The notes: generated by a model not told the origin, from the letters alone. DNA of 64,000 nucleotides from Roseiarcus sp050012775 (GCA_050012775.1 JBEKGN010000012.1:62001-126000); one strand, 5' to 3'. Numbered from the stretch's first letter, positions 1 to 9,148 are shown. Program-made: numbers and translations.

Positions 1-68
1 ACCGGGATGACGTGGATCTCGCGGTTGGGAAACAGGACGCGGTCGATGACGTCTCTGACCAGGGACAT
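1..68 (-). CDS. N-terminal fragment of an unidentified gene, cut by the window edge
   Basis: An ATG at 68-66 overlaps the TAA stop of the fused permease gene (TAATG), and the frame stays open to the edge for 22 codons, beginning MSLVRDVIDRVLFPNREIHV. Such tight coupling marks it as the next gene of the sugar ABC operon. The fragment is too short to identify. Because the neighbour carries a lactonase-like propeller and no ABC ATPase has appeared yet, a second SMP-30 type protein or the missing ATPase are both possible. That is inference from context only. Confidence 0.5.
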   Translation of the reverse strand, partial: MSLVRDVIDRVLFPNREIHVIP

Positions 69-2203
69 TACTTCGCTCCTCCCCAGTAGGAGTTCCACGC
101 CTGCCAGTTCGGGTCGGCTCCGGGAAGGGCGATGCGCCCGATGCGATTGTTTTCGAGCCCGCCGATATAGAGATGGCCCTTGTGCTCGCGCACGGACGTG
201 ATCGACGGATGCGATTTGCCGCCCGGGTCCCAGAGCGATTCGCTCACCACGCCGTTGTCGTCGAACTTGATGACGCAGCCGTAGTTGATGCCGGGACAGA
301 GCCATTCGTCGGGCGGAATCTGCTTGACCATACGGGTGCGGAAGCCGGGATTGGCCATCGCGAGGTCGTAGACCGGCGAGCGGAGCCCGACGAAGGCCAG
401 CCAGTACTTGCCGTCCGACGCGCGATTGATGTTGTCGCAATAGCCCGGCAAATTGTCGATCAGAAGCTCGCAAGTGCCGGCCTTTTCGGTTGCGATCCAG
501 TAGCGGTAGACCCGGCAGAGCCAGGTGCTCGCCCAAAGCACCGAGGCGCCGTCGTGCGACACGCACACGCCGTTGGGAAAGGTGAGGTTCTTGAGAACGG
601 TTCGCGTCACGCCGGTCTTGGGGTCATGGCATATGAGGCGCCCGTTGCCGCGGCCCTCGAAACCGTCGAGCGCCCAGTCGGAGAGTTCATAGCGCGTCGT
701 CGCTTCGCTGAAATAGATCTTGCCGTCGGGCGCCACGTCGAGGTCGTCGGCCAAATAGAGACGCGAATCGTCCTTGAGGCGGGTCCAGGTGCGGTTGGTT
801 CGATCGGTCACCTTGAAGACGGTTCGATCGGGCTTCACGCCATAGACGCCCATGCCGGCGATGCACACGAGGAGGTTCTCGTCGCGATCGAAGGCGAGAC
901 CGAGCGGTCGCCCGCCGATGCGCGCGAATTCCTCGCGCACGGCGTAGTCGGGCGCGTTGAAGCGGATGATCGAGCCGTTGCGGTTGACGGTATAGAGATT
1001 GTCGCGGCGGTCGAGGATGACGTCTTCCGGTCCCTCGATCCGGTCGAGCGCGATCGGCTCGGCGTCACGAAGACGATCGTTCTCGGCGAAGGGCGTGCCG
1101 CTGTCGCGCGCGATCGAGGGCGGCGGCTCGAAGTCGACCCAGCTCGGAACGACGTAGATCTTGTGCAGCATCTTGCCCTTGTTCTTGACCCACTTCACGT
1201 TGAAGCCGACCGCGACGAGCAGAATGATGCCGATGATCGCGGTGGTCAGATTGCCGGCGGTGCCGAGTTGCACGAGGCCGCTGATCAACATGAAGATGAT
1301 CGCCGCTCCCATCAGCGCGCGCGCGATGGTTCCGCGCCCGCCCGCCAGGCTGATGCCGCCGAGGACCACGGCGGCGAGCGCGTTGATTTCCCAACCGACG
1401 CCGGTGTCGGTTCCCGAGCTGTTCTGGCGCGCGGCGTAGAAGATGCCGGCGAGCGCCGTCAGCGCGCCCGAAATGACGTAGGCCGAGAACAAGGCGCGCT
1501 TGACGTTGACGCCCGCGTGGCGCGCAGCCTTTCGACTGGAGCCGACCGCCATGATGTGCACGCCCGGCCTCACGCGCGTGAGGTAGAAATGCGTCGCGAT
1601 CCCGATCACGACCAGAACCGCCATGTTGGTGGGAATGCCGAGGATTGTGCCCGACCCCATGAAGTCCCAGACCGAGTTGTCGCTGTTGATGCTCGCAAGC
1701 TCGTCGGTATAGGCGGCGGTGAGTTTGTTGTACGCCGCGCGGACGATGATCAGGACGACCAGCGTGGTCAGGAACGGGCGCGTTTTGCCGTAGGCGATCA
1801 TGCCGCCGTTGACCGCGCCCATCAGAGCGCCGAACGCCAGCACCATAACGATCATGATGGGCAGCGGCCAATTGAGAATCTGGAAGAAATAGAGCGCGAG
1901 AAAATTCGACATCGCGAAAACGGAGCCGACCGAGAGGTCGATGCCGCCCGAGAGCACCGCGAAGGCCATGGCGATCGCCACCAGACCCTGCTCGGCGAAG
2001 TTCAGCATGAGCTGTTGGAGATTGACCCAATGCGTATAGTTCGGGATCGTCAGGGCGAAGGCCACGAACACCGCGATCGTCAGCGTGAACGGAACGATCG
2101 GCTCCATCCACCGCTTCTCGAGCAATTCGCCGAGAAACAATTGCGGCGAATTGCGATGCCAGAAACGCAGCAGGCTGTTCATCCCACGAGGTCCCGATTC
2201 CAT
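68..2203 (-). CDS. Sugar ABC transporter permease fused to an SMP-30/strictosidine synthase-like propeller
   Basis: The 711-residue protein has two parts. Residues about 30-345 are an RbsC/AraH-type inner-membrane permease with many hydrophobic helices and the typical segments LSGGIDLSVGSV and VVLGGISLAGGRGT. Residues about 380-711 look like a soluble six-bladed propeller of the SMP-30/gluconolactonase/strictosidine synthase group (GPEDVILDRRDNLYTV, LYLADDLDVAPDGKIYFSEA, FPNGVCVSHDG). Stand-alone RbsC permeases are about 320-350 residues, so this is a real fusion in one open frame. It presumably imports a sugar and hydrolyses a lactone or ester, but which side of the membrane the propeller faces is not shown. 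ATGs at 2203 and 2182 are both possible starts. Confidence 0.85.
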   Translation of the reverse strand: MESGPRGMNSLLRFWHRNSPQLFLGELLEKRWMEPIVPFTLTIAVFVAFALTIPNYTHWVNLQQLMLNFAEQGLVAIAMAFAVLSGGIDLSVGSVFAMSNFLALYFFQILNWPLPIMIVMVLAFGALMGAVNGGMIAYGKTRPFLTTLVVLIIVRAAYNKLTAAYTDELASINSDNSVWDFMGSGTILGIPTNMAVLVVIGIATHFYLTRVRPGVHIMAVGSSRKAARHAGVNVKRALFSAYVISGALTALAGIFYAARQNSSGTDTGVGWEINALAAVVLGGISLAGGRGTIARALMGAAIIFMLISGLVQLGTAGNLTTAIIGIILLVAVGFNVKWVKNKGKMLHKIYVVPSWVDFEPPPSIARDSGTPFAENDRLRDAEPIALDRIEGPEDVILDRRDNLYTVNRNGSIIRFNAPDYAVREEFARIGGRPLGLAFDRDENLLVCIAGMGVYGVKPDRTVFKVTDRTNRTWTRLKDDSRLYLADDLDVAPDGKIYFSEATTRYELSDWALDGFEGRGNGRLICHDPKTGVTRTVLKNLTFPNGVCVSHDGASVLWASTWLCRVYRYWIATEKAGTCELLIDNLPGYCDNINRASDGKYWLAFVGLRSPVYDLAMANPGFRTRMVKQIPPDEWLCPGINYGCVIKFDDNGVVSESLWDPGGKSHPSITSVREHKGHLYIGGLENNRIGRIALPGADPNWQAWNSYWGGAK

Positions 2204-2369
2204 TTCGAGTTCAGCGACCGCTCCGCCGCTCTCACGCCGCTGTCACGGCGAAGCGGGAGCGCTTTCGCGCCGGCGAGTCCATCGCTGGGCTCGCCGCGCG
2301 CCGATGGTTGGCCCGCGACCCGCGCGCGCTCACGCGGGCGCGGGTCCGAGGCGCAGCCGCGAAAGACAG

Positions 2370-3395
2370 TTACTTCGCGTCCTTGGGAACGGTGAAGCAG
2401 TAGGCGCGGTCATCCTTGCTCTTCACCCAAGCCGGCGTGGTGTAATAGGCGATGCGCTTGGTCCCGGGCTTATCGCCGTTCTGAAGCAATCCGATCACGG
2501 CGTTGACGATCGCCTCGCCCTGCGTGTCCGCGCGATAGGAGAGGTTGCGATAGAACAGGCCCTGTTCGAGCAGATCGCAGTCGGCGGGCTGGCCATCGCT
2601 CGCGACATAAATCTTCGTCTTGTCGGTCTTGCCCGCAGCCTTGACGGCTTGCGCCGCGCCCGCCGCCTGCGGACCCCACACGCTCAAGATGGCGCACAGA
2701 TCGGGATGCTGCTGCAGTACGGTAGCGGTGATTTCGCCGGCCTTGTTGGCGTCCCAACTGGTCGGCTGCGAGGAGACGACTTTGATCGAGGGGTCCGTCT
2801 TGAAGACTTCCAGCGCGCCGTTCTTCATGTCGAGCGAATAGGCGGCGGTCGCTTCGCCTTCGAGGATCGACACTTCGCCGGAGCTTTTGCCGCCGCCGCA
2901 GTCGTCGATGATGTTATGGGCGAGCCGGCGCCCCAAGTCCTTGGCGTCGACGCCGACATAGGCGTCGGTCAATGTGTTGGAGGCCATGTTGACTTGGACG
3001 ACGTAAATGCCCGCGTCCATCGCGCGTTTCAACTCCTTGGCGAGCAGCGTGACATTTGGATTTTGCACGACCAGCACGTCGGGGTGCTCGTTGATCAGCT
3101 CGCTGACCGCCTGCAATTGGACGTCGGATTTGAAGTTGGCGTCGCGGACTTCGAACTTCATGCCGTAGTCGTCGAAGTGCGTCTTCATGACGCGCGTCCA
3201 CTCGGATTCGAGAACGCCGAGCCACACCGGCGCCCAGGCCACCGTCTTGCCCTTGAGAGTCTTGTCGAAGGCCGCGCGCAATTCCTCGCGCGCCTCGGAA
3301 GACCGGGACGGCGTGGAGACGCCCGCCGCCATCGCCACGACGGCAGCCGCGACGCCCCAATGCAACATTGTCTTGAAACTCAACGATCCACTCAT
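2370..3395 (-). CDS. Periplasmic sugar-binding protein of the ABC operon
   Basis: This is a 341-residue type-1 periplasmic binding protein of the RbsB/XylF kind. It starts with a signal peptide (hydrophobic AAAVVAMAAGV, cleavage near SRSSEA). Family segments include ELINEHPDVLVVQNPN, the hinge-region YVGVDAKDLGRRLAHNI and ASDGQPADCDLLEQG. It should capture the substrate in the periplasm and deliver it to the two flanking permeases. It lies between them in the same orientation, 70 bases after the first permease gene and 166 before the fused one. The ligand cannot be read from the sequence; a pentose, hexose or sugar acid is likely from the neighbouring dehydratase. Confidence 0.85.
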   Translation of the reverse strand: MSGSLSFKTMLHWGVAAAVVAMAAGVSTPSRSSEAREELRAAFDKTLKGKTVAWAPVWLGVLESEWTRVMKTHFDDYGMKFEVRDANFKSDVQLQAVSELINEHPDVLVVQNPNVTLLAKELKRAMDAGIYVVQVNMASNTLTDAYVGVDAKDLGRRLAHNIIDDCGGGKSSGEVSILEGEATAAYSLDMKNGALEVFKTDPSIKVVSSQPTSWDANKAGEITATVLQQHPDLCAILSVWGPQAAGAAQAVKAAGKTDKTKIYVASDGQPADCDLLEQGLFYRNLSYRADTQGEAIVNAVIGLLQNGDKPGTKRIAYYTTPAWVKSKDDRAYCFTVPKDAK

Positions 3396-3465
3396 GGTTT
3401 CCTCCCAATTTTAAAACATCCGGTCTTTGTTTTCCGGAATTCGCATGGAACGAGAAGGCCGCGCG

Positions 3466-4455
3466 TCAGTCGCCCTGCTTCGAAGTCTCCTCGTCGCGCG
3501 GATGCAAATAGGAATCGAGCACGATCGCGACCAGGAGAACGACGCCCTTGATGATGTTCTGGGTCTGCACGTCCATGTCCATGATGGTCATGCCGTTCAG
3601 CAGCACGCCGATGAGCAGAGTGCCGACCACGACGCTGAGCACATTGCCGCGACCGCCCACGAGGCTGACGCCGCCCAGCACCACGACCATGATGACGTCG
3701 AAGATCAGCGTCGACTCGGCGACTTGCAGGTGCATCAGCGCCGTTTCCGAGATCATGACGACGCCGCCGACATAGCCGATCGCCGACGAAAGCGCGTATT
3801 CGAGCATCGTCAGCGGACGCGTCGCGAGCCCCGTTAGTCGCGCGGCGTCCGGATTGTCGCCGTGAGCGTAGATGAACCGCCCCGGGACGGTCCGAGAAAG
3901 GAATAGGTGCACGAGGATGGCGGCCACCGCGAACACCACGATCGGCGCCGGAATTCCGCCCGCGATATTGCCGCCCAGTTGCAGGAACGCGTCGTGTCCC
4001 TTCGCGAGATAGACGACGTAATGCGGCACGAGCGTCGAGCGCGTAACGCCGAGCACCGCGAGACTGGAGGCCAGCGTGGTCAAGAGCGGGGGCATTTCGA
4101 CGACGGAGATCAGGAAGCCGTTGAGAACGCCGATGGCGATGGCGAGCAGCAGCCCCACAAAAAGCGCGAAAGCCGTCGAATAGCCTGCATTCATGATGAT
4201 GATCGCGATTGCGGTCGAGACCGCGAGCGAGGCGACTTGGGAGAGGTCCAGCCCGCGGCCGATGACGACGATGGCCATGCCGAGCGCGAGAATGCCGAGA
4301 ATGGAAATGTTGCGCGCGAGCGCGAATAAATTGCCGACGGTCATGAATCCCTTCAGCGCAACGCTGAAGACAACAACCAGGATGACGCACATCGCGAAGA
4401 CCGCCATGGTCTGGCTGGGTTTGCGCAAATGCGACCGCGACGGCTCGCCGGACAT
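3466..4455 (-). CDS. Sugar ABC transporter permease, first gene of the operon
   Basis: A 329-residue RbsC-type inner-membrane permease (ILGILALGMAIVVIGRGLDLS, VVLGGVSLVGGRGNV). I chose the ATG at 4455, which has a strong GGGGAGGGGAG ribosome site just upstream. The frame is open 67 codons further, but that extension crosses a run of operator-like repeats and a promoter-like -35 and reads as non-coding. It should pair with the permease half of the fused protein. No ABC ATPase gene lies within the window's part of the operon, so it is probably beyond the left edge or supplied elsewhere. Confidence 0.85.
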   Translation of the reverse strand: MSGEPSRSHLRKPSQTMAVFAMCVILVVVFSVALKGFMTVGNLFALARNISILGILALGMAIVVIGRGLDLSQVASLAVSTAIAIIIMNAGYSTAFALFVGLLLAIAIGVLNGFLISVVEMPPLLTTLASSLAVLGVTRSTLVPHYVVYLAKGHDAFLQLGGNIAGGIPAPIVVFAVAAILVHLFLSRTVPGRFIYAHGDNPDAARLTGLATRPLTMLEYALSSAIGYVGGVVMISETALMHLQVAESTLIFDVIMVVVLGGVSLVGGRGNVLSVVVGTLLIGVLLNGMTIMDMDVQTQNIIKGVVLLVAIVLDSYLHPRDEETSKQGD

Positions 4456-4942
4456 CTCTCTCCCCTCCCCCACGGCGCGCTTACGCTCGCTCGACCGGAC
4501 GACGGCGCTCGAACGCCCGTCCTCCTTTTCCCCATGCTTGCCCAAATGTATCCATATGTCAATCTTTGTATCCAAATGGCGCTTCAGCGCCGCGTTTGGA
4601 CCGCGTTTTTGGCCGCCGACGCCGAGATTGGATACATCGATATGAATCCGCGTCAATTTGGGACCCCAGCCGAAGTTGGTGTAAGAGACTGATCTATCAG
4701 GCTAATTTAACCAGCGCGCGGGGTCCCGTTCGGCGCCGATCGGGGCTCCGCCAAATTGCCGGTTTGTTGTCGTATATCAACCGCTTATGCCGAGCCGGCA
4801 CGGGCGTCGCGGGGCGGCGCTGATTCACATCGCGGGCATGGCGACGAGGACAAAGGGCCATGACCAGGGTTTTCGGGGATCTCCTCGACGTTCGACATCG
4901 CAGCCGGTCACGAGCCCAAGACAATGACGACGGAGCCAACTC
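4456..4942. promoter_or_regulatory. Divergent control region with TGTATCCA repeats
   Basis: This 487-base region separates the ABC operon (minus) from the dehydratase gene (plus). The octamer TGTATCCA occurs at 4547-4554 and 4567-4574, exactly 20 bases apart, and inverted (TGGATACA) at 4629-4636. The two direct copies extend to (A/T)TGTATCCA(T/A)ATG. On the minus strand a TTGACA -35 (4562-4557) sits between them, with AAGCAT as a weak -10 17 bases on (4539-4534). The inverted copy belongs to an imperfect palindrome, GGATNCAT-N4-ATGNATCC, at 4630-4649. A second small palindrome, CTGATCTATCAG, is at 4689-4700. The layout fits a sugar-responsive repressor acting on both sides, but no regulator gene lies beside it. 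Confidence 0.6.
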
Positions 4943-6646
4943 ATGAGTGACGAAGCGCAAGGTTTTGATCGCCGCCTGACCAACTACGGCGACCCCGATT
5001 TCGCAAGGTTTCTGCGCCGCTCTTTCGCGCGTTCGATGGGCGTCTCAAACGAGCTGCTCTCCAAGCCGATTGTCGGCATCGCCATGACGCCGTCCGGGTT
5101 CAACAATTGTCATCGCGGCATGTCGGAGCTGGTCGAAGCGGTTTCCCGAGGCGTTCTCGCCGCGGGCGCGCTACCGCGCCCCTTTCCCACGATCTCGCTC
5201 GGCGAGGTGTTTTTGAATCCAACCAGCATGATGTACCGGAACCTGATGGCGATGGACACCGAGGAGATGATCCTCGCTCAGCCGATGGACGCCGTCGTCA
5301 TGATCGGCGGTTGCGACAAGACGGTGCCGGCTCAGCTCATGGGAGCGGCCTCCGCCGACATTCCCGCGATTCAACTGGTGACAGGGCCCATGATGACGGG
5401 ACGCCATCGCGGCCAGCGCCTCGGAGCGTGCACGGATTGCCGCAGTTTCTGGGGCAAATATCGGGCAGGGACAATCGACAAGCGGGAAATCGACACCGTC
5501 GAAGGGCGGTTGTCGGTCACCTCCGGCACCTGCGCCGTTATGGGAACGGCCAGCACCATGGCCTGTATCGCCGAAGCGCTGGGGATGTCGCTGCCGGGAA
5601 CCGCGGCGATCCCGGCTGTCAACGCCGCCCGTCTGGCGGCCGGCGAAGAGACCGGGAAGGCCGCTGTGCGGCTGCTGACTTCCAAGATCAAACCCTCGCA
5701 AGTCATCACGCAAAAGTCGGTCGAGAACGCCTTTCGCGTGCTGATGTCCCTTGGAGGCTCCACCAACGCCATCGTCCATTTGACGGCGATCGCCGGTCGC
5801 CTCGGCATCCGCATCCCCATGGAACGGCTCAATGCGATTTCGGATGAGACGCCCGTGCTGGTCGATCTCAAGCCGGTTGGCGAAGGCTATATGGAGGATT
5901 TCTATTTCGCCGGGGGCGTCGGCGCCGTACTGCGCGAACTCCGGCCCTTGCTTCATCTCGACGCCATCGATGTCGAAGGCGCGACTCTTGCGGAGCGCCT
6001 GAGCGAACCGCTCGATTGGGTCGACCGCGCGGTGATCCGCCCCTTCAACGACCCCGTTTCGCCGGTCGGCGGCCTGATCGGCCTCATCGGGACGCTGGCG
6101 CCGGACGGCGCGATCTTCAAGCGCGCCGCCGCAACGCCGGCCCTCTTTGAAACTGAAGGCCGCGCCGTCGTCTTCACAAGCCTTGAAGATCTCGCGAACC
6201 GGATCGACGACCCTGATCTCGATGTGCGGGCGGACGACATCCTGGTTCTGCAAAACGCCGGCCCGCACGCCGCAGGCATGCCCGAGGCCGGCTATCTGCC
6301 GATCCCCCGCAAGCTTGCCCAAAGAGGCGTCAAGGACATGGTGCGAATCTCCGACGCGCGCATGTCGGGAACGGCCTTCGGCGCGATCGTGCTCCATGTC
6401 GCGCCGGAGGCGGCCGTTGGCGGCCCCTTGGGCGCCGTACGCAACGGCGACCGCATCAGGCTCTCGGTCGCGGAAAAGCGCATCGATTTGCTCGTCGACG
6501 ACGCCGAGATCCAGCGGCGCCTTGCCGGGTTCGCGCCTCCGCCAAAGCCGGCGCGCGGCTACAAAGCGCTCTATCGCCGGACCGTCACCCAAGCGCCCGA
6601 GGGCTGCGACTTCGACTTTCTGACCGGAACGGTCTCCGATGGGTAG
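4943..6646 (+). CDS. IlvD/Edd-family dehydratase, probably sugar-acid (arabonate-type)
   Basis: A 567-residue dehydratase of the dihydroxy-acid/sugar-acid family, which removes water from a 2,3-dihydroxy acid to give a 2-keto-3-deoxy acid using an iron-sulfur cluster. Visible landmarks are the cluster cysteines in FNNCHRG, GGCDKTVPAQ and SGTCAVMGTASTM, the lysine after CD that is carbamylated in relatives, and MRNGDR-like C-terminal segments (VRISDARMSGTAFGAIVLHV). The length and the GACTDCRSFW insert suit the L-arabonate/sugar-acid branch more than IlvD of valine synthesis. Its place opposite a sugar ABC operon supports that. The exact substrate is not determined. Confidence 0.85.
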   Translation: MSDEAQGFDRRLTNYGDPDFARFLRRSFARSMGVSNELLSKPIVGIAMTPSGFNNCHRGMSELVEAVSRGVLAAGALPRPFPTISLGEVFLNPTSMMYRNLMAMDTEEMILAQPMDAVVMIGGCDKTVPAQLMGAASADIPAIQLVTGPMMTGRHRGQRLGACTDCRSFWGKYRAGTIDKREIDTVEGRLSVTSGTCAVMGTASTMACIAEALGMSLPGTAAIPAVNAARLAAGEETGKAAVRLLTSKIKPSQVITQKSVENAFRVLMSLGGSTNAIVHLTAIAGRLGIRIPMERLNAISDETPVLVDLKPVGEGYMEDFYFAGGVGAVLRELRPLLHLDAIDVEGATLAERLSEPLDWVDRAVIRPFNDPVSPVGGLIGLIGTLAPDGAIFKRAAATPALFETEGRAVVFTSLEDLANRIDDPDLDVRADDILVLQNAGPHAAGMPEAGYLPIPRKLAQRGVKDMVRISDARMSGTAFGAIVLHVAPEAAVGGPLGAVRNGDRIRLSVAEKRIDLLVDDAEIQRRLAGFAPPPKPARGYKALYRRTVTQAPEGCDFDFLTGTVSDG

Positions 6647-6929
6647 AGACTTCGACCCCGGGAAAGCCGCCTCGATGTCGCGCGCAACGATCGAAGCCCG
6701 CTTCCGCGGCCAAACCCCTCGCTTCCAAACCCGCGCGGCTCAGCCCTGTCCTTCACGGGCGTAAAGGAGAACCTCGATGGAGCCGCTCTCACACGCGCCT
6801 CCCGGCAAGCTTTGGCGTTCGGCGCAGAGGTCTGCGTCCGCCTCGGCATGGCGGAGCCCGACGCAAAGCTCGCGGACCGTCGAGTTCCCGTCGGCGCACG
6901 GTGGAAGCAGAGACCGTCGACCCCATACG

Positions 6930-7078
6930 GACAATCGCTTTACGGCTCGCAGCAGGGGCCCGCGAATGTCCTGGAGACCGGCCGGCTCGCGCTCGGCGGC
7001 GACCCCGTGACGCTCTGGAGCGACGAACGCATTCGCGACGCGCATCTGGGCGGCGCACAAGCCAAGGTGTCGACATGA
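6930..7078 (+). pseudogene. Remnant of a LivF-like ABC ATPase C-terminus
   Basis: The frame 6965-7078 reads NVLETGRLALGGDP, then SDERIRDAHLGG, then a stop. This matches the ending of branched-chain amino-acid transporter ATPases of the LivF type (VLENGRIVLEG, then a VREAYLGG-like end). Just upstream, in another frame (about 6930-6960), TIALRLA resembles the preceding LivF segment ALKLADRAYV, which implies a frameshift. No Walker A, signature or Walker B can be found further up, so most of the gene is gone. Its stop overlaps the next start (ATGA), as expected if it once headed that operon. The base 6647-6930 shows nothing I recognise. Confidence 0.5.
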
Positions 7079-8148
7079 CGATCCATATTCCCGCCGACGC
7101 GCTGACCGATTTCTGCGCCGAGGTCTTCGAGCATGTCGGCTGCCGCGCCGAGGAGGCGCGCCGCGTCGCCGCCTCGCTCGTCGAGGCCAATCTCGCCGGT
7201 CATGACAGCCATGGCGTCATCCGCGTGCCGCGCTATGTCGATTGGGTGCGCTCGGGCGCACTCATTCCCAACCAGACGATCGAGCGCCTCGTCGACACGC
7301 CCGTCATCGCGGTCGTCGACGGCCGCTTCGGCTTCGGCCAGACGATGGCGCCGCAAGCCGTCGACATCGGCGTCGAGAAAGCAAAGGCGGCGGGACTGTC
7401 GGCGGTCTCGTTGCGCAACTCCGGCCATGTCGGGCGCGTCGGCGAATGGGCGGAGCGCGCGGTCGCGGCGGGCCTCATTTCCATTCACTTCGTCAACGCC
7501 GCCGGCTCGTTCCTGGTCGCGCCCTTCGGCGGCCTCGAGCGTCGGCTCTCGACGGCGCCGTTTTGGGTCGGAATTCCCCGCCGGGGCGCCGACCCCATCG
7601 TGCTCGACTTCGCGACATCGCTCGTCGCCGAGGGCAAGGCCAATGTCGCGAGCCGAGGCGGCAAGCCCCTGCCGCCAAACGCGTTGATCGGCCCCGACGG
7701 CGCTCTCTCGGGCGATCCCGCGCTGCTCTACGGACCGCTGACGCCGGAGGGCCCGCGCGACCTCGCCCGCGGTTCCGGCGCCATCCGCGCCTTCGGCGAG
7801 CACAAGGGCTCCGGCCTCGCACTGCTCTGCGAATTGCTCGGCGGCTCGCTCACCGGCAACGGCGCGACCGGGCCGGGGCGCAAATTCGCCAACGGCATGT
7901 TCTCGCTCTACGTCGACCCCGAACAGATCGACCCCTCGCACGTCTTCGACGCGGACATGACGCGCTATCTCCACTGGTTCCGGCAGGCCAAGGCGATTCC
8001 GGGCGAGGCGATCCTGACGCCGGGCGAGCCGGAGCGGATCGCCCGCGCGAAGCGGGGCGCGAGCGGCGTGCCGCTGCCGAGCGAGGCCTGGGCGTCGATC
8101 GTCGCGGCGGCGCGCAGCGTCGGGGTGAAACGGGATGTTTCCCTCTGA
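7075..8148 (+). CDS. Ldh2-family malate/L-lactate-type NAD(P) dehydrogenase
   Basis: A 357-residue member of the Ldh2/YlbC/AllD family, NAD(P)-dependent reductases of 2-keto acids unrelated to classical Rossmann lactate dehydrogenases. Family marks are the catalytic-region HDSHGVIRVPRYVDWV (residues about 43-58), GFGQTMAPQAVDI, SLRNSGHVGRVGEWAERA and GEHKGSGLALLCELL. The start ATG at 7075 overlaps the stop of the LivF remnant. Relatives act on malate, lactate, ureidoglycolate or 2,3-diketogulonate; next to a sugar-acid dehydratase, a keto-sugar-acid substrate is a fair guess but not proven. Confidence 0.8.
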   Translation: MTIHIPADALTDFCAEVFEHVGCRAEEARRVAASLVEANLAGHDSHGVIRVPRYVDWVRSGALIPNQTIERLVDTPVIAVVDGRFGFGQTMAPQAVDIGVEKAKAAGLSAVSLRNSGHVGRVGEWAERAVAAGLISIHFVNAAGSFLVAPFGGLERRLSTAPFWVGIPRRGADPIVLDFATSLVAEGKANVASRGGKPLPPNALIGPDGALSGDPALLYGPLTPEGPRDLARGSGAIRAFGEHKGSGLALLCELLGGSLTGNGATGPGRKFANGMFSLYVDPEQIDPSHVFDADMTRYLHWFRQAKAIPGEAILTPGEPERIARAKRGASGVPLPSEAWASIVAAARSVGVKRDVSL

Positions 8149-8290
8149 GCCGCTCGCGCGGCCCACCCGCGCTCTTTGCCGACGATGGCTCGCCAAATCA
8201 GACTGCTTTCGTCGTAAAGTCGATGCGCAAGGCCGCTCGCGGCGCCGCCGTCGAAGCGGGCGCGACGCATGGGAACGCCAGCCTCGGCGT

Positions 8291-9139
8291 TCACCACGAC
8301 GCCTCCGCCATCATCGCCGGCCGCCCCGAACTATCCGCGGTCCACAATTGCAGGGACGGGCCCGCCTCGGTCGCGTTCAGACTGAACGCGGCTCCGTCGA
8401 AGATCGGCGCGACGCTTCGGAAGGAAAACTTCCGCGGACTCGTTCCCAGGCGAATCTCCGACGCAAACTGCAAAAGCAACGACGCCTGAAGCGGCCCGTG
8501 AACGACCAATCCCGGGTAACCCTCTTGTTCCAGGCAATAACCGCGATCGTAATGGATGCGGTGACCGTTGAAGGTTAAGGCGGAGTAGCGAAACAACAAG
8601 ACCGGGGACGCCTCGACGCTTCGGCGCCAGCGAGGCTCCGGCGCGCTTTTGCCCGCGGCTTGCGCCCGCTCGCTTTTCTCCAAGCCGCGATAGACGATGT
8701 CGTGCCTTTCCACGACCGCCGTTCTGTCGCCGACGCTCAACGTATGGCGCACGGTGACGAAGCACAGCGGACCCGATCGCCCCTCCTTGAGGCTCACGTC
8801 CTCGACCCGCGAAACGCGCTGCACGCAATCGCCAATGCGCAGCGCGGAACTCAGGACCAGTTCCCCGCCCGCCCACATGCGTCTGGGCAGCGGAATCGGC
8901 GGCAGAAAGCCCCCCCTGCGCGGATGACCGTCCGGCCCGAGCTCCGCGGTCGGCGCGGCGGCGGGCGCCAAGCACCAGTGGATGGCGAGCGGGACGACAT
9001 CGGGGGATTGCGAATTATCGACGGTTCGATCGAAAGTGGCGCGAAAGCGCTTCACCAGCTCGGCCGTGACAATGTCCGCGGCGCTCTCTTCCCGTCCGAT
9101 CCACTTTCGGAAAGACTCGATATCGAGTTTCTCTGTCAC
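8291..9139 (-). CDS. MaoC/FAS1-like hydratase, mesaconyl-C4-CoA hydratase type
   Basis: A 282-residue double hot-dog protein of the HTD2/mesaconyl-C4-CoA hydratase (Meh) type. The N-terminal half has a WCLAPAAAPTAELGPDGHPRRG-like segment (the residues just before PPIPLPRRMWAGG) that is typical of these proteins. The C-terminal half holds the catalytic hydratase loop FRYSALTFNGHRIHYDR followed by GLVVHGPLQASLLL. It adds water across an unsaturated acyl-CoA. It is the last gene of a three-gene minus-strand operon, 9 bases after the CoA-transferase, so the set can activate, oxidise and hydrate one acid. The natural substrate is unknown. Confidence 0.75.
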   Translation of the reverse strand: MTEKLDIESFRKWIGREESAADIVTAELVKRFRATFDRTVDNSQSPDVVPLAIHWCLAPAAAPTAELGPDGHPRRGGFLPPIPLPRRMWAGGELVLSSALRIGDCVQRVSRVEDVSLKEGRSGPLCFVTVRHTLSVGDRTAVVERHDIVYRGLEKSERAQAAGKSAPEPRWRRSVEASPVLLFRYSALTFNGHRIHYDRGYCLEQEGYPGLVVHGPLQASLLLQFASEIRLGTSPRKFSFRSVAPIFDGAAFSLNATEAGPSLQLWTADSSGRPAMMAEASW

Positions 9140-9148
9140 GGCCAGCGT

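Noticed and set aside
173..2395. A 740-codon open frame on the plus strand opposite the ABC operon
   Set aside because: It is rich in Arg, Ala, His and Asp, matches no family, and lies antisense to two well-supported genes; this is typical of high-GC shadow frames.
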